DNA of 64,000 nucleotides. Origin: Epichloe hybrida (Eukaryota > Ascomycota > Sordariomycetes > Hypocreales > Clavicipitaceae). Below the pieces are notes generated by a model. It was not told the DNA's origin. It saw only the letters and a program-made list of their open reading frames with translations, and made no database searches. Location: assembly GCA_019022495.1 (NCBI GenBank), contig JAFEKR010000080.1, positions 1-64,000 on the forward strand, read 5' to 3'. How positions within the stretch are numbered: the first letter of the stretch is position 1; each line of letters opens with the position of its first letter. Shown here piece by piece: positions 11,621 to 21,535 of the stretch. The translations under genes were made by a program, and so were the position numbers.

Positions 11621-12520
11621 ATGTATGAGTTGCCCTTTTTCGCTTCGAAATCTCGACTACCAGCTCCCCTCCCACCTCCGGAGGTCATCGAGGGCTCGGG
11701 GGAGATTATTCAAGAACAAAGTGGTCGACGCGTCATTCGCTTCAGCGACTGCTATGTTATAAAGTACGGCTTAAATTTGAGTCTCACTGAGGGCCAAAAC
11801 ATGCTTTTCGTCCGCGAAACACAGTCAGTCCCCGTTCCAGAGATCTTCGCCTTGTATTCCACCAACGAAACAGGCTGACAGGTCAACTACATCATTATGG
11901 AGAATATTTCTGGCCGTCCACTTGATACCGTATGGACGCAATTGGATTCATCAGACAAAGTTAAGATATCCAATCAATTGCGCACTCATCTCGACATTTT
12001 GCGGAGCGTTCCTGCACCCGGATACTTCGGATGCATTGGGGAGGAAGCCCTTTGAAGAATCCATGTTCTGGACCGCCCCAGACGATGACGTGGAGGATGG
12101 AATAATCAGCGGCCCCTTTGATTCCGAGTCCAAGCTGATCGACGCATTGGTCCAGAAATACCTCTACAATAGTGGACTGGACCACAAAGCCGCGTATTAT
12201 CGCCGTGTGCTCCCCCTCGTCCTCCATAATCACAAGGCCGTATTTACTCACGGCGACTTACAAAGAAAGAATATAATCCTAAAAGAAGATGGAACAGCAG
12301 TTGTGATTAACTGGGAGGCAGCGGGTTGGTATCCAGATTATTGGGAGTATGCGCTGGCAATGTTTGCCTGCGGTGCTTGGCAAGATGACTGGCATGAATA
12401 CGTTGGCCGTATTCTTGCAGAGTATCCAAATGAATACGCATGGTTTGATATGCTCAGGAGAGAACTATGGTCAAAAGTTGAATGCCAAGAGATGCTCCAA
12501 GCATCTTGGGCTCTGATTCT
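11621..12520 (+). pseudogene. Broken aminoglycoside-phosphotransferase-like (APH family) kinase gene
   Basis: From the ATG at 11621 the frame reads as the N-terminal lobe of the fungal APH/choline-kinase-like family, starting MYELPFFA and including VPVPEIFALY. It meets a TGA at 11876-11878, after which homologous-looking sequence resumes in the same frame (NYIIMENISG). A second break follows: the run of four G at 12038-12041 appears to carry one extra G, because IGRKPFEESMFW continues only in the next frame. Downstream are the Brenner-type loop THGDLQRKNI (His codon at 12249) and the metal-binding motif, which reads VINWE rather than the usual V-I-D-W-E (Asn codon at 12309). Stop, frameshift and loss of the metal-ligand Asp together indicate a dead gene. 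It runs tail to tail into the thiolase gene; the exact 3' end is uncertain. Confidence 0.8.
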
Positions 12521-12567
12521 CCATGAAAAACATAAAACATACATGCATTCTGGAAAGCATGCCTCCT

Positions 12568-13809
12568 CTATTCCCTCGCGAACAAGGCAGCCATGCCCAT
12601 GCCCGTCCCGACACACATGCTCACGACACCCAGATCATGGCCGTCCCTCCTCATGCCATGCAGCAGCGTGCTCGTCAATCTCGCGCCCGTCGCGCCAAGC
12701 GGGTGTCCCAGCGCAATGGCACCCCCCGTCGGATTCACGCGGCCCCTTTCCCACGCGGCCTCGAGGCCCAGCGCCCTCAGACAGTACAGCGCCTGGCTGG
12801 CAAAGGCCTCGTTCATCTCCCAGCGGCTCACGTCGCTGTTCTGCAGGCCGTGCCGCGCCAGGAGCTTCGGGATCGCGAGCGCCGGCCCCACGCCCATCTC
12901 GTCGGGCGCGCAGCCCGCCACGGCCGCCGACACGAACTTGCCCATGACGCGCCCCGACAAGCCCAGCTGCGCGGCGGTGCTCCTGCGCATGAGCAGCGTC
13001 GCCGCCGCCCCGTCCGAGACCTGGCTCGAGTTGCCCGCCGTCGACGCGCCGTCGGGGTCGAACGCCGGCTTCAGCCTGGCCAGGGACTCGCGGGAGATGG
13101 ACTCGCGGATGCCGTCGTCCTGCGTCACCGTCACCGTCACCGTCATCATGCCCTCGCCGTCCGCCTCCCGGAAGCGCGTCGTCACGGGCACAATCTCGGC
13201 GTCAAAGAGGCCCTCGGCGCGGGCCCTCGCGGCCCTCCGGTGCGACGCCTCGGCAAACGCGTCCTGGTCCCCCCTCGACACGCCGTACCGACGCGCCACC
13301 TTCTCCGACGTCAACCCCATGGGCATGACGCAGTCCCTCGCGTCTTTGCTCGGCGACGCCCTCAGCGCAGGCCACAGGTCGACGGGCACGGCGCGGCTCC
13401 CGTAGTTGCGCGTCATGCTCTCCATGCCCGCGCCGATGCCCACGGATATGGCGCCCGCGCCAATGTGCGCCGCCACCGTCGCCACCGCCTGCAGCGACGA
13501 TGCGCAAGCCCTGTTGACGGTGAAGAGGCACGTCTCGCTACGGAACCCCGCGTGGTTCATGCTCATGCGCGCCGCCTTGGAGCCCCCCAGCTCCGAGAGC
13601 ACCACGCCCACGCCCACGTCCTCGACCAGCGCCGCCATGCCCTCCTTCTCCGCCTGGCCCAGCACCGCCGCGAGCAGCTCCTCGGGGTACGCGTCCTTGA
13701 ACCGCCCCTTGTACGCGCGGCAGATGGGCGTGCGGACCGACGAGAGGATCACCGTGTCGGTCGGTGCCTTGGCGAGCACCGCGGCTAGGCCCCTCGGGTG
13801 GGTGGCCAT
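12568..13809 (-). CDS. 3-ketoacyl-CoA thiolase (acetyl-CoA acyltransferase)
   Basis: A 413-residue intronless thiolase of the peroxisomal beta-oxidation type, which cleaves 3-ketoacyl-CoA with CoA to acetyl-CoA and a shortened acyl-CoA. The family hallmarks are in order: nucleophilic cysteine in NRACASSLQAV (Cys102), NEAFASQ, GGAIALGHPLGATG (His369) and the C-terminal CVGTGMGMAALF (Cys399). Length is normal. The N-terminus RGLAAVLAKAP aligns by position with the PTS2 import signal of fungal thiolases, but lacks the conserved His/Gln-Leu pair, and the C-terminal ARE is not a PTS1, so peroxisomal import is doubtful. A VTVTVTV stretch is encoded by a GTCACC repeat (about 13121-13146), apparently an insertion in a loop. 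The gene is strikingly GC-rich compared with its neighbours. Acetoacetyl-CoA thiolase is the alternative, but motif spelling favours the acyltransferase class. Confidence 0.9.
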   Translation of the reverse strand: MATHPRGLAAVLAKAPTDTVILSSVRTPICRAYKGRFKDAYPEELLAAVLGQAEKEGMAALVEDVGVGVVLSELGGSKAARMSMNHAGFRSETCLFTVNRACASSLQAVATVAAHIGAGAISVGIGAGMESMTRNYGSRAVPVDLWPALRASPSKDARDCVMPMGLTSEKVARRYGVSRGDQDAFAEASHRRAARARAEGLFDAEIVPVTTRFREADGEGMMTVTVTVTQDDGIRESISRESLARLKPAFDPDGASTAGNSSQVSDGAAATLLMRRSTAAQLGLSGRVMGKFVSAAVAGCAPDEMGVGPALAIPKLLARHGLQNSDVSRWEMNEAFASQALYCLRALGLEAAWERGRVNPTGGAIALGHPLGATGARLTSTLLHGMRRDGHDLGVVSMCVGTGMGMAALFARE

Positions 13810-14520
13810 TTCGGGAAGGGGGGGAAAGAAGAGGAGAAAAACAAATCCACGAGAGGAAGGGAGACCGACCTTTGTTTTTGCGAGATCAATGCGTATTTGC
13901 TCTTTACAGATTCTTTTTGAGTTTTCCCCCCTAAAACAATCACAAGACAGAAGAAGAAGAAGAAGAAGAAGAAGAAGAATGACCCAGCCCCCAGCATCGG
14001 ATGCTGCGAGCCGTCTTCAGAAACAACTCTTCCGCTGTCTGTTGCCGACTTGTCACCCCCCTACCCCTCCTTCCGCTGGTGTGTCCCACTTTCCTGGTCC
14101 CGAGCCGAGCGGGCCTTTGCAACGGGATTGGTGGATTTGGCGCCCAAACAAGCGCACGTGGTTCACGGTAGAAACTTGATCAAGGAATTCCGAATGCCAG
14201 ATTAGTACAGATGATAGTACGGAGTAGGCGCTCGACTTCATTCACTCATCCATCCCGTCACTGGTTCATCAATCAAGGCTGCATTACATGCTTGAGCCGA
14301 CATTGTTCCGGCCCAGGACTATTGTCCTAAAAGTTAATTCGTCATCCCAATTCAAATTTGACCGCTATGTTCATCCTTTCCAACAGGCGTCCCGGCAACG
14401 CCAAACTTTTCCCCCGACTTCTCAAGATCCGAATCTGCTACAAGTCCCGTGTCCAAAACTCCATCCACACATGCCAGTGACACCTCGTCCCTGTTGTGGC
14501 ACGGCACAGCTCCCCCGTCT
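13810..14520. other. Thiolase promoter and 3' region of the next gene
   Basis: This contains an AGA trinucleotide array (about 13949-13979; CTT on the thiolase transcript strand) and a copy of TACGGAGTA at 14218. No gene seen. The array sits about 140 bp upstream of the thiolase ATG, where pyrimidine-rich tracts are common in fungal leaders. Confidence 0.55.
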
Positions 14521-16299
14521 TCACCTGCCGTACTGGATTCCTAGACCTACACGTTGCTCATCGGTCAAAGCGCCCGCTCCCGCTCCCGCTCCCGCTCCCG
14601 CTCCCACTCTCACTTTCTTGCTTGGACTTCCGTGCCCGCGCCGCGCGTGCGCCTCTTCAGCCGACGTAGAATTTCCACTGAACTTGCGCTTGTCCATGGC
14701 ATCACCCCGTGAGCTTGACAACAGCTTTGCTTGTAGTCTAGCCGACTGTTCAGCGGGCCCCGGAGCTTCGTAGTGGGACCCTGCCGAGCTGGCCACCTCA
14801 AAACTCTGGCCAGGATGCCGCCGCAGCATCTCTGCCGCTGCCTGGCTGGCCTGGCTGTCAAATATGTTGTCTTCTTCCCCGTCGTCTACGCCCGCGATTC
14901 TTCGTTGCTGGCGGGACCCATGAGATGGCGTCGTCGTCGTGCGAGACGCAGACGCAGACGATTGGAGTCCCCCCACGGAATCCAAGGCTTGCCGCGCTAG
15001 CTCCTCGTTGTCATCGGCTGAAATGGTGCTCTCCCGGCTCCTCCCTCGTCTCCCTTCTTGCTTCGGGCTAGGCGTTATAGGCGGCACAACTTGCTGCTCC
15101 GTGTATCGATGCCGCGGCTCCGTCTGTGGAACCAGGTCAATCGAAGGCAACAGGCCGCTGCCACCATCTCGGCATCGCTCCAAGGGCGTGGTCGGCAACG
15201 AGGACATGGATTGAGCGTTGCGACTGTGTCTGCCCGGATTTTTCTGCACAGCTCCATGTAATGTGAGTGGGGTAGACGGTGCCGTGGTATTCTGGTCTTG
15301 GCTCTGGCTCATGGCCTGAAGAAGAGCCGAGAGCCCCTGTTCGCGGCCATTTGCTTCGTCCCTGCGTGCCGATCGAGGAGTGTGGTGTTGAGCTCCGTGG
15401 GATGCCCTATACTGCTGCGGGGTCGATACATTTTGTTGCTTGGGGGTCGTAGCGCTGTGATAAATGCCTCCAGGACCGCACAGCATGTGAAAATGCTCTC
15501 GATTCTCTCTGATACGGGTGAGAAGCATATCTCGCTCTTCTGCCAAGCTGATGGTCTCCTCCTCCTTCTGCCGTATCACTTTCTTGGCGAGCTTCAGCCG
15601 GTGGTGGAGAGTCTCGTTCTCTTTCATGGCAGCTTCATACCACAGTTTCATCTGCAAGTATTTGGCTTGCATAGAGTCTGACGTCGTGCCGGGTTCCCTT
15701 CTAGCCTGGCGCGAATGCTCAGCCATCCGTAATGCATCAACCTCCCGCCGAATCATCTCGTGCTCGACTGCCGAACGTTTGGCGTCGTCCTCGGCCTGGA
15801 GACTGAGCAAGTTGTACTGAAGCTTGTGGTGTGCCGTCTCCATCTTGAACTTTTGCTGCTCAGCAATACATGTTTGCAACATGGACCTGAGCTCATCTGC
15901 AGAAGCGTCCAGAACCCGGTGAGGGGCCGGCGGTGCATAGTCGGAGCCGATTTCTCGATCGCGGAGAGCCTTGAGGATAGTGGCTGGGGGCGAGCAGAGA
16001 GCGGATTGTTGCGATTGCGACAATGTTCGTTTGGCCTCGTCGGGGGCGGCGACTCGCGTAGACGGCGGAGGGGTAATTGATGAAGGGATCACCATAGTAG
16101 CCGTCCTATCATCGTTGACTTCGGTTCTGAAAGACTGGTCAGGATCGATGGGTGATGCAGGAACTTCGGTCGACGGCAGAGTCGCTTGCGACGACATGGT
16201 CCGCTGGCCGGCCTCCTGAGGCGTGAAAGGATCGTCAGGATCAGGACTGGGAGCAATGCCGTTGGGCTGGAGAGGATCGAACTCGGCGTCGGAGGCCAT
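14521..16299 (-). CDS. Coiled-coil, Ser/Pro-rich fungal protein of unknown function
   Basis: I place the start at 16299 (MASDAEFDPLQPNGIAPSP), giving 592 aa. The same frame is open to an ATG at 16416, but those extra 39 residues look like leader sequence. The first ~140 residues are disordered. A charged helical region follows from about residue 140 to 280 (for example KLWYEAAMKENETLHHRLKL and EEETISLAEERDMLLTRIRE), which predicts a coiled coil. The rest is Ser/Thr/Gln-rich, with a basic SPSKKVRV motif that could be a nuclear localisation signal. Near the C-terminus an Ala-Gly tract is encoded by a CGCTCC hexamer repeat (about 14572-14606). The extreme C-terminus, ALTDEQRVGLGIQYGR, looks conserved. 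I recognise no enzymatic motif. It may be a nuclear or spindle/septum-associated structural protein, but this is only a guess from architecture. Confidence 0.8.
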   Translation of the reverse strand: MASDAEFDPLQPNGIAPSPDPDDPFTPQEAGQRTMSSQATLPSTEVPASPIDPDQSFRTEVNDDRTATMVIPSSITPPPSTRVAAPDEAKRTLSQSQQSALCSPPATILKALRDREIGSDYAPPAPHRVLDASADELRSMLQTCIAEQQKFKMETAHHKLQYNLLSLQAEDDAKRSAVEHEMIRREVDALRMAEHSRQARREPGTTSDSMQAKYLQMKLWYEAAMKENETLHHRLKLAKKVIRQKEEETISLAEERDMLLTRIRENREHFHMLCGPGGIYHSATTPKQQNVSTPQQYRASHGAQHHTPRSARRDEANGREQGLSALLQAMSQSQDQNTTAPSTPLTLHGAVQKNPGRHSRNAQSMSSLPTTPLERCRDGGSGLLPSIDLVPQTEPRHRYTEQQVVPPITPSPKQEGRRGRSRESTISADDNEELARQALDSVGGLQSSASASRTTTTPSHGSRQQRRIAGVDDGEEDNIFDSQASQAAAEMLRRHPGQSFEVASSAGSHYEAPGPAEQSARLQAKLLSSSRGDAMDKRKFSGNSTSAEEAHARRGHGSPSKKVRVGAGAGAGAGAGALTDEQRVGLGIQYGR

Positions 16300-16878
16300 G
16301 ATGTGTCGAGTCACAGGCTTGTTTACCCTCGAGGAGTTGGGCACCGATGACGCTTGGCTGACTTTGATTGCTGGTCGTCTGCCCGATGAGCAGCAGCCTG
16401 GAGCACGGAGCGCCAATGGGCAGGGGCCCGAGCCGAGCGCCGGCGAATGGAGGGGAGTGACGAGGCTGAAGCAGTAGCAAAGGCGATGACTGTCATGTGT
16501 GTGTGGAGGATCGTGGAAGATGATATTTTGCTGCTATGGTGGACGATGGAGAGCAGGTCAGTTCCTGTCTGGCAGCGTAAAAGTCGGCAAGCTGGTTGCC
16601 AGGGGAGAAGCTTGGAGCTTGACAGCCTTGACAGCGTTGAAGCCCAGCTGGCAGCGGCTGCCTGGGATGTGGATGTGGACCCACATTAATCACATAATTC
16701 TCCATAATTCCCCATAATTCCCTTTCATGCACAACGCAATTCGGTGTACGGATTATCACGGATTATCACGGATTATTACGAATTACACATGTACGGTTAT
16801 TCTGTCCAGGGCAACAACCCCCATCATACTGCGTAGACTGCGTAGTAGTCCGTACTGCTAGCATCTACACGGCATACT
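16300..16878. other. Promoter region with short tandem repeats
   Basis: This lies upstream of the coiled-coil gene and downstream of the membrane-protein gene, both on the minus strand. It holds three near-identical CATAATTCC-type units (about 16690-16721) and three GGATTATCAC-type units (about 16749-16779). No gene seen. Confidence 0.55.
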
Positions 16879-17242
16879 TCAAGCAATATATCCAGCATCT
16901 GTCTCCGTATTCCTCCTCTGCCTCTCCGCGCTCCAACTCTTGAACCTCCGCGACAAGCTCCCCACCGCCGTGCACGGCAGGATCACCGGCCATCCAAACA
17001 TGACAGCCAGCCACCACGCCCCCACGGCCGCCTTATCCCACCTCGTCCCCTTCGAGTCAAGATACCACTCAGGAATCCACCGACCCGCCCGTCCGTGTCC
17101 GTTGATGCACAGGATGCAGATGGCCCCAAACGCCAGCCATCCCAGTATGGAGATGGGGATGAGCACCTTGACGATGTTGCCCGGTTCATAATAGTAGGCC
17201 GGGTTCTTCAGTATTGACCGTGCCGACGGCGATGACGATGGT

Positions 17243-17277
<35 letters not shown>

Positions 17278-17388
17278 CGACGCCAAGATTGTCCATGTCG
17301 TGGCTGTGACGGATCCGGCCATGCTTTTGTCGGCGGATGAATGCGCATGCCCATGTGACTGTCTCTGTTGAACCAGATCCAAGTGCAT
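16879..17388 (-). CDS. Small two-TM membrane protein with a polyserine tract
   Basis: A 169-codon frame. The N-terminal ~60 residues are polar and include a run of 13 serines, encoded by a GAC/GAT-type triplet repeat on the plus strand (about 17228-17283). Two hydrophobic segments follow: VLIPISILGWLAFGAICILC and, after a polar loop with RWIPEWYLD, AWWLAVMFGWPVILPCTAV. The tail is basic and then acidic (RRFKSWSAERQRRNTETDAG). The start could instead be the internal Met at residue 23 (17322). The pattern fits a small integral membrane protein with both ends on the same side. I do not recognise a family. Confidence 0.7.
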
Positions 17389-18000
17389 TGCTGTGATGGC
17401 TCCTCATGAGACATGCATTGACTTGAGTCGACTTATAAGAATAGGATTTGTTGGTTCGCCTGTGTGTTACGCTGTGCTTATGCCGTAAAAGTTGATGGAT
17501 AATTCGGTAGTTTGCATGAATGATCAAGACAAAACTTCGAGGCGCCTGGGGAGTTTTAGACGACGCAATGGTTCCGTCCCTGTGCCTTGAGCTCTCCTCC
17601 TCCTCATTCTCCTCCTCCTCCTCCTCCTCCTTCCTCGTCACCGCAGTCTGGGTCTGAACCTGAAATTGCGACCATGCCGCTTGCCTGTGAACATTCTCAC
17701 ACGGTTCACGGTTCACAGTTCACGGTTAGAATTCAGGATTCAGGATTCAGCACCTGCTCAGTGTGCACTTGCTCTGACGCATAGGCTGGGCTGTTGTTGC
17801 ATGGCAACACTCCCTCTTCAAAAAGCCAGAAAGCCAAAAAGACAGCACACACAGCACGATTATATTGTCCTCCAGCTCGCTCGGATACCACATTGCCTTG
17901 CCGAGGGAATCATATGCTGATGTTGGCAAGTCCAAGTGATGATACCATTATCTAATATGACAAGTACGTGCCAAGAAAACAAATGTACATTTTCCCATGT
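17389..18000. other. Intergenic region, no gene seen
   Basis: Upstream of the two-TM protein and downstream of the LRR gene. It contains a CTCCTC array (about 17593-17635) and a GGATTCA/GGTTCAC direct-repeat patch (about 17700-17750). No coherent frame. Confidence 0.5.
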
Positions 18001-21000
18001 CTAATTTACATCGTCACCGCTCTCCTCTCCATTGGCCGCTTTCCATGCCGCCATCTCCTCAGCAGGCAGTCTTGCTCGCAACCACCGCAATATTGCTTCG
18101 GTGCCTCGCTCCAAAATACTCCATCTGGGCACCTTGAACCGATTGCCAGTCACCTCAAGTCTCTGCAAGCCGCCGTCCACGCCCCCTAGAAGGCCCAGGC
18201 GGGGATCCAGCTGACCAATGTCGTTGCTTGACGCGTCGACAATCTTGAGGCCTCTGATCGAGTCTGCATCTAGCTCGGATAGTCTATTGCTTGGAACTAG
18301 GAGAACCGACAGCTGCGGGAAAGCTTGTTTCAAGTCTGTTGGAAGCGCAGTGATTCGGTTGAGCGTAGCGTCAATCTTTTCCAGGGCTGGAGCCTTGAGT
18401 AACCGCGTCAACGCGCCCAGACCTGTGACTTGGTTCGACATGATGCTCAGCTCCCGCAAAGCTGGAAGCTCCAGAATCTCGGTCAGATAGGAATCGCCTG
18501 CTAGTTGAGTATGCGCCAGTGACAGCAATGATAAAGTTGACCCAAAGGCAGCGAGTGACATCGGAATGACTGCGACTGGATTGTGGTGAAGCTGGATTTG
18601 CCGCACCTGGTTTTGAGAGGCAACGGCAGAACTGGTCTGAGGATTCAAGCTGGACATCTCTGATCTCGAGAGGTCCAAAAGTCCCCCGGGCTTGACGAAC
18701 CACACGTCCTTGACAACAGTCTGCGACCGCGACCGCGTGGGCGTGTGCGGTGCAGATGTTGGCGGCGTCGTAAAGTCGTCCTCCACATCTGATCGAGGGT
18801 CATCATCATGCAAAGCCATCGAGGAAGTTCCAGGAGCATGTCGGAGCTTACTGTCGATTGCGCTGCCATCGCCAACAATCCCCGTCGTTGTTGACTGATC
18901 GTTAGGCTCCTGATAGGGCGGAGGAGGCTCAAGCCGGGCAGCCAACATGTCTTTCAGCTCGTCTGTAGATGCTGAGATCAGCTTGCGGTCTCGCAATGGA
19001 TTGCCAGTCAAGCGAATCATGGTCAGGCCCTGCATCCTTGCGATTTCAGGAGGAACTGCGCGGATGTCGTTGCTCGCGAAATCCGCATGACGAAGCTTCT
19101 GGAGTGTGGTGAAACTCTCGGGGATGCTGGCGATGTGGTTCTCATCCAGGCTTAATCTAAGCAGGCTGGTCCATCCCGTCATATCGGGGAGGCATTGCAG
19201 TCTATTGACCGAGAGGGATATCGATTGAACGGCGGGGAGGCTAATTTTGCTTTCTTGTGGCACTAAATGCGTCAATTGGTTTGCCGATGCGTCCAGAGTT
19301 TGCAGAAGAGGAAGACCCTCAATGGGTTGTTGGATGAGCACTCCGGAGAGTCTGTTTTTCCTGATGAGCAACTCCGTCAACGGGAGTTTGCATAAGCTGT
19401 CAAAAGCAATCGTTTCCAGTTTATTCTCGTTCAAGTTCAAAATCCTCAAGCGCGACATGGTCTCCATACCAGCCGGAAGCGCCGATATGTTGTTACCGTG
19501 GACATCGATCATCTCCAGGGCGTTGAGATTTAGCAATACAGGGTCCAAAGAACCAGACAGCTGGTTCTTGGAGAGCTTGAGATCCCGGAGCGATGTAATT
19601 TGGGAGATGGTTTCAAGACTGTTGTTTTCAAGCTTGTTGGAAGACTGCGCCGAATTGTCAGTAGAAAGTCATGATATGCGCCGCCGCGGTCGCACTTACA
19701 AGGTTGAGTGACGTGAGGTGGGCGAGCCTACGAAAGCCCAGGGGCACAGTGGATAACAAGTTGCCGTGCAGATCAAGCGTCTCCAGCCCACCGAATATAT
19801 TACCCTGGCTCTCGTCGTCGTCGTCGTCACCATCGTCGACGAATGCATCCAGACTTTTATCAGGAAACACGTCATCACCGAACTCCTGGATCTCATTGTC
19901 GGCTGCAACAAGCCTTGTAAGATCCACGCTCTCGGCCCAATTGCCCCCGTGGCCACTGACGCTCTCTGAGTCATACATTTTCATGACTTCTGGCGGGATG
20001 TCCTTCAGCCCTAGCGCGGCAATGTTTAATCGCCCTGTCGTCCGGGCAGAGGCAACTCTCTGCTGGAGCACCTTTGTGCCGGGCTCTTCGCCCTTGCGAA
20101 GATTGAAAGGATCGTCATGTTCGATGCCAGGCTTGAACTCGTCATTGGAAACAACAGGCCGGTCGTCACTGTTGATGAACTCTTGACTATTTGATGGCTG
20201 TCTTGCCACGGCACGCTTAGCAGCCTTTGCTTTGGCGATATGCTCGCGTAATGCTGCTGAAGATTTGCGACTCGTCAGTGCTGCAGATTGAACGGCGCTG
20301 GTGTCAGCCGAACTAGTCGGAGGTGGAACAGAGCCATCCCATGTGGTTCCCAGCACATGCATGTTGTCAGTCGAGCCGGCAAGCCCTTTCATAGCAGGTA
20401 ATGAGGGCTTTTTGAACAATCCTTGGGTCGACTTGCGAGACTTGAGTGATGGCCCTGTGATGGTCTTAGAACCAGATCTGAGAGGAGTGCCTCCAAATGC
20501 CGCCCGATTTGTACTAGGGCTTGGAGCTACACCTGGCGCAGGTGGTATATCAGAAGCAGCGAGGTTGAAAGCAGACGTCAGTGACGTACGGTTCGGGGTT
20601 GCCTTGGTAAGAGGAGTTTTGGCCAGTCCGATCGCAGATGTTCTTCGAGGCGTTGCGCTGATGGTAGAAAGGTTGGTCTTGAACGACATACTAGAAGCAC
20701 GGAGGCTTGGTGTACTTGGGGCATCTTGACCGGCACTTGATCCGGGCCGGCTGCCTTGTCTAGATGAAGCTCTACCGGTGGCATCTGAGTTGTAACTGGA
20801 TCCTGGCCGCGAGCTTCCACCCTCAGCTCGGGATCTGGGTCGTCCTTGGTCAAAAAAAGAGGAGCGCCTCTTGGTCAACGCCGGAGATGACGGAATCTGG
20901 GCAAGGGTTTCCATGGTACGTTCTGACAATGAAGGCCGGGGCTGCATTTTACGGGCGCTTGGTGTACGGAAAGCAGCGGCATTGTCGTGGCGCGCCTCGG

Positions 21001-21535
21001 CACCGGTGTCGTCTCCCCCATCTGTAATGCCGAGAGTACCGAGAGGCAATAATTCGGGACTCTGGGGCGGCCGAGCTAGCGTGTGAGACTGGTTGAACAC
21101 ATCGTCCTCGAAAAGGTCAGAGCCGGTAGCCAGCTCCGCCTCAGGATTTGTGATGGTGGCATCGAATTGTATTTGGAAACTTTGCACACTCTTTCTTCTG
21201 GGAGTTGATTTGGGTTGTACTATCGTCTTTTCTGTCACTGTATGCTGTTCATTGGAACGCAATTGTTCTCGTGATGGAGCGGTCTTGAGAGGGCTCTCGC
21301 GGCCGCCGAGACTGTTGATGCTGCCGATGCCGGAGCGCCGAAAATCTCGAGACGCAGCTGTTCGAAGCTTTGGTGGGTTCAGCTCTCCACCACCGAAGCC
21401 ATCTCTGGATGGTCTCGACCGGAGTGAGGGTGTCGTGGAGGTCGCGAGAGCTGGCTGAGGGATGCTCGAGCGAGGGACGGGTAGTCGCGATAAGCGGGGG
21501 ATGCTGCTTGGGCGATCTCTAGGCCTATCCATCAA
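18001..21535 (-). CDS. Large leucine-rich-repeat protein (LRRC40-like), one intron
   Basis: Exons 21535-19700 and 19644-18001 join in frame across a 55-nt intron (19699-19645) that starts GTAAGT, has a CTGAC branch-like site and ends CAG, giving 1159 aa. The first ~500 residues are disordered and Ser/Pro/Arg-rich with many SRKS/TPRR phosphorylation-like sites. A motif with LNIAALGLKDIPPEVMKMYD then opens a block of leucine-rich repeats (LxxLxLxxNxL pattern) to the C-terminus, for example LVAADNEIQEF, LETLDLHGNLL, LRILNLNENKL and IDVHGNNISALP. A disordered insert of about 130 residues interrupts the repeats, which resume at RQIQLHHNPVAVIP. The order of disordered tail and LRRs resembles the LRRC40 group and fungal LRR scaffolds. 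It has no kinase, cyclase or LRR-cap enzyme domain, so a protein-binding scaffold is likely. A signal peptide is absent. Confidence 0.9.

Noticed and set aside
12523..13788. 421-codon plus-strand frame opposite the thiolase
   Set aside because: An Arg/His/Ala-rich antisense shadow caused by the high GC of the thiolase gene; the minus strand has all thiolase motifs.
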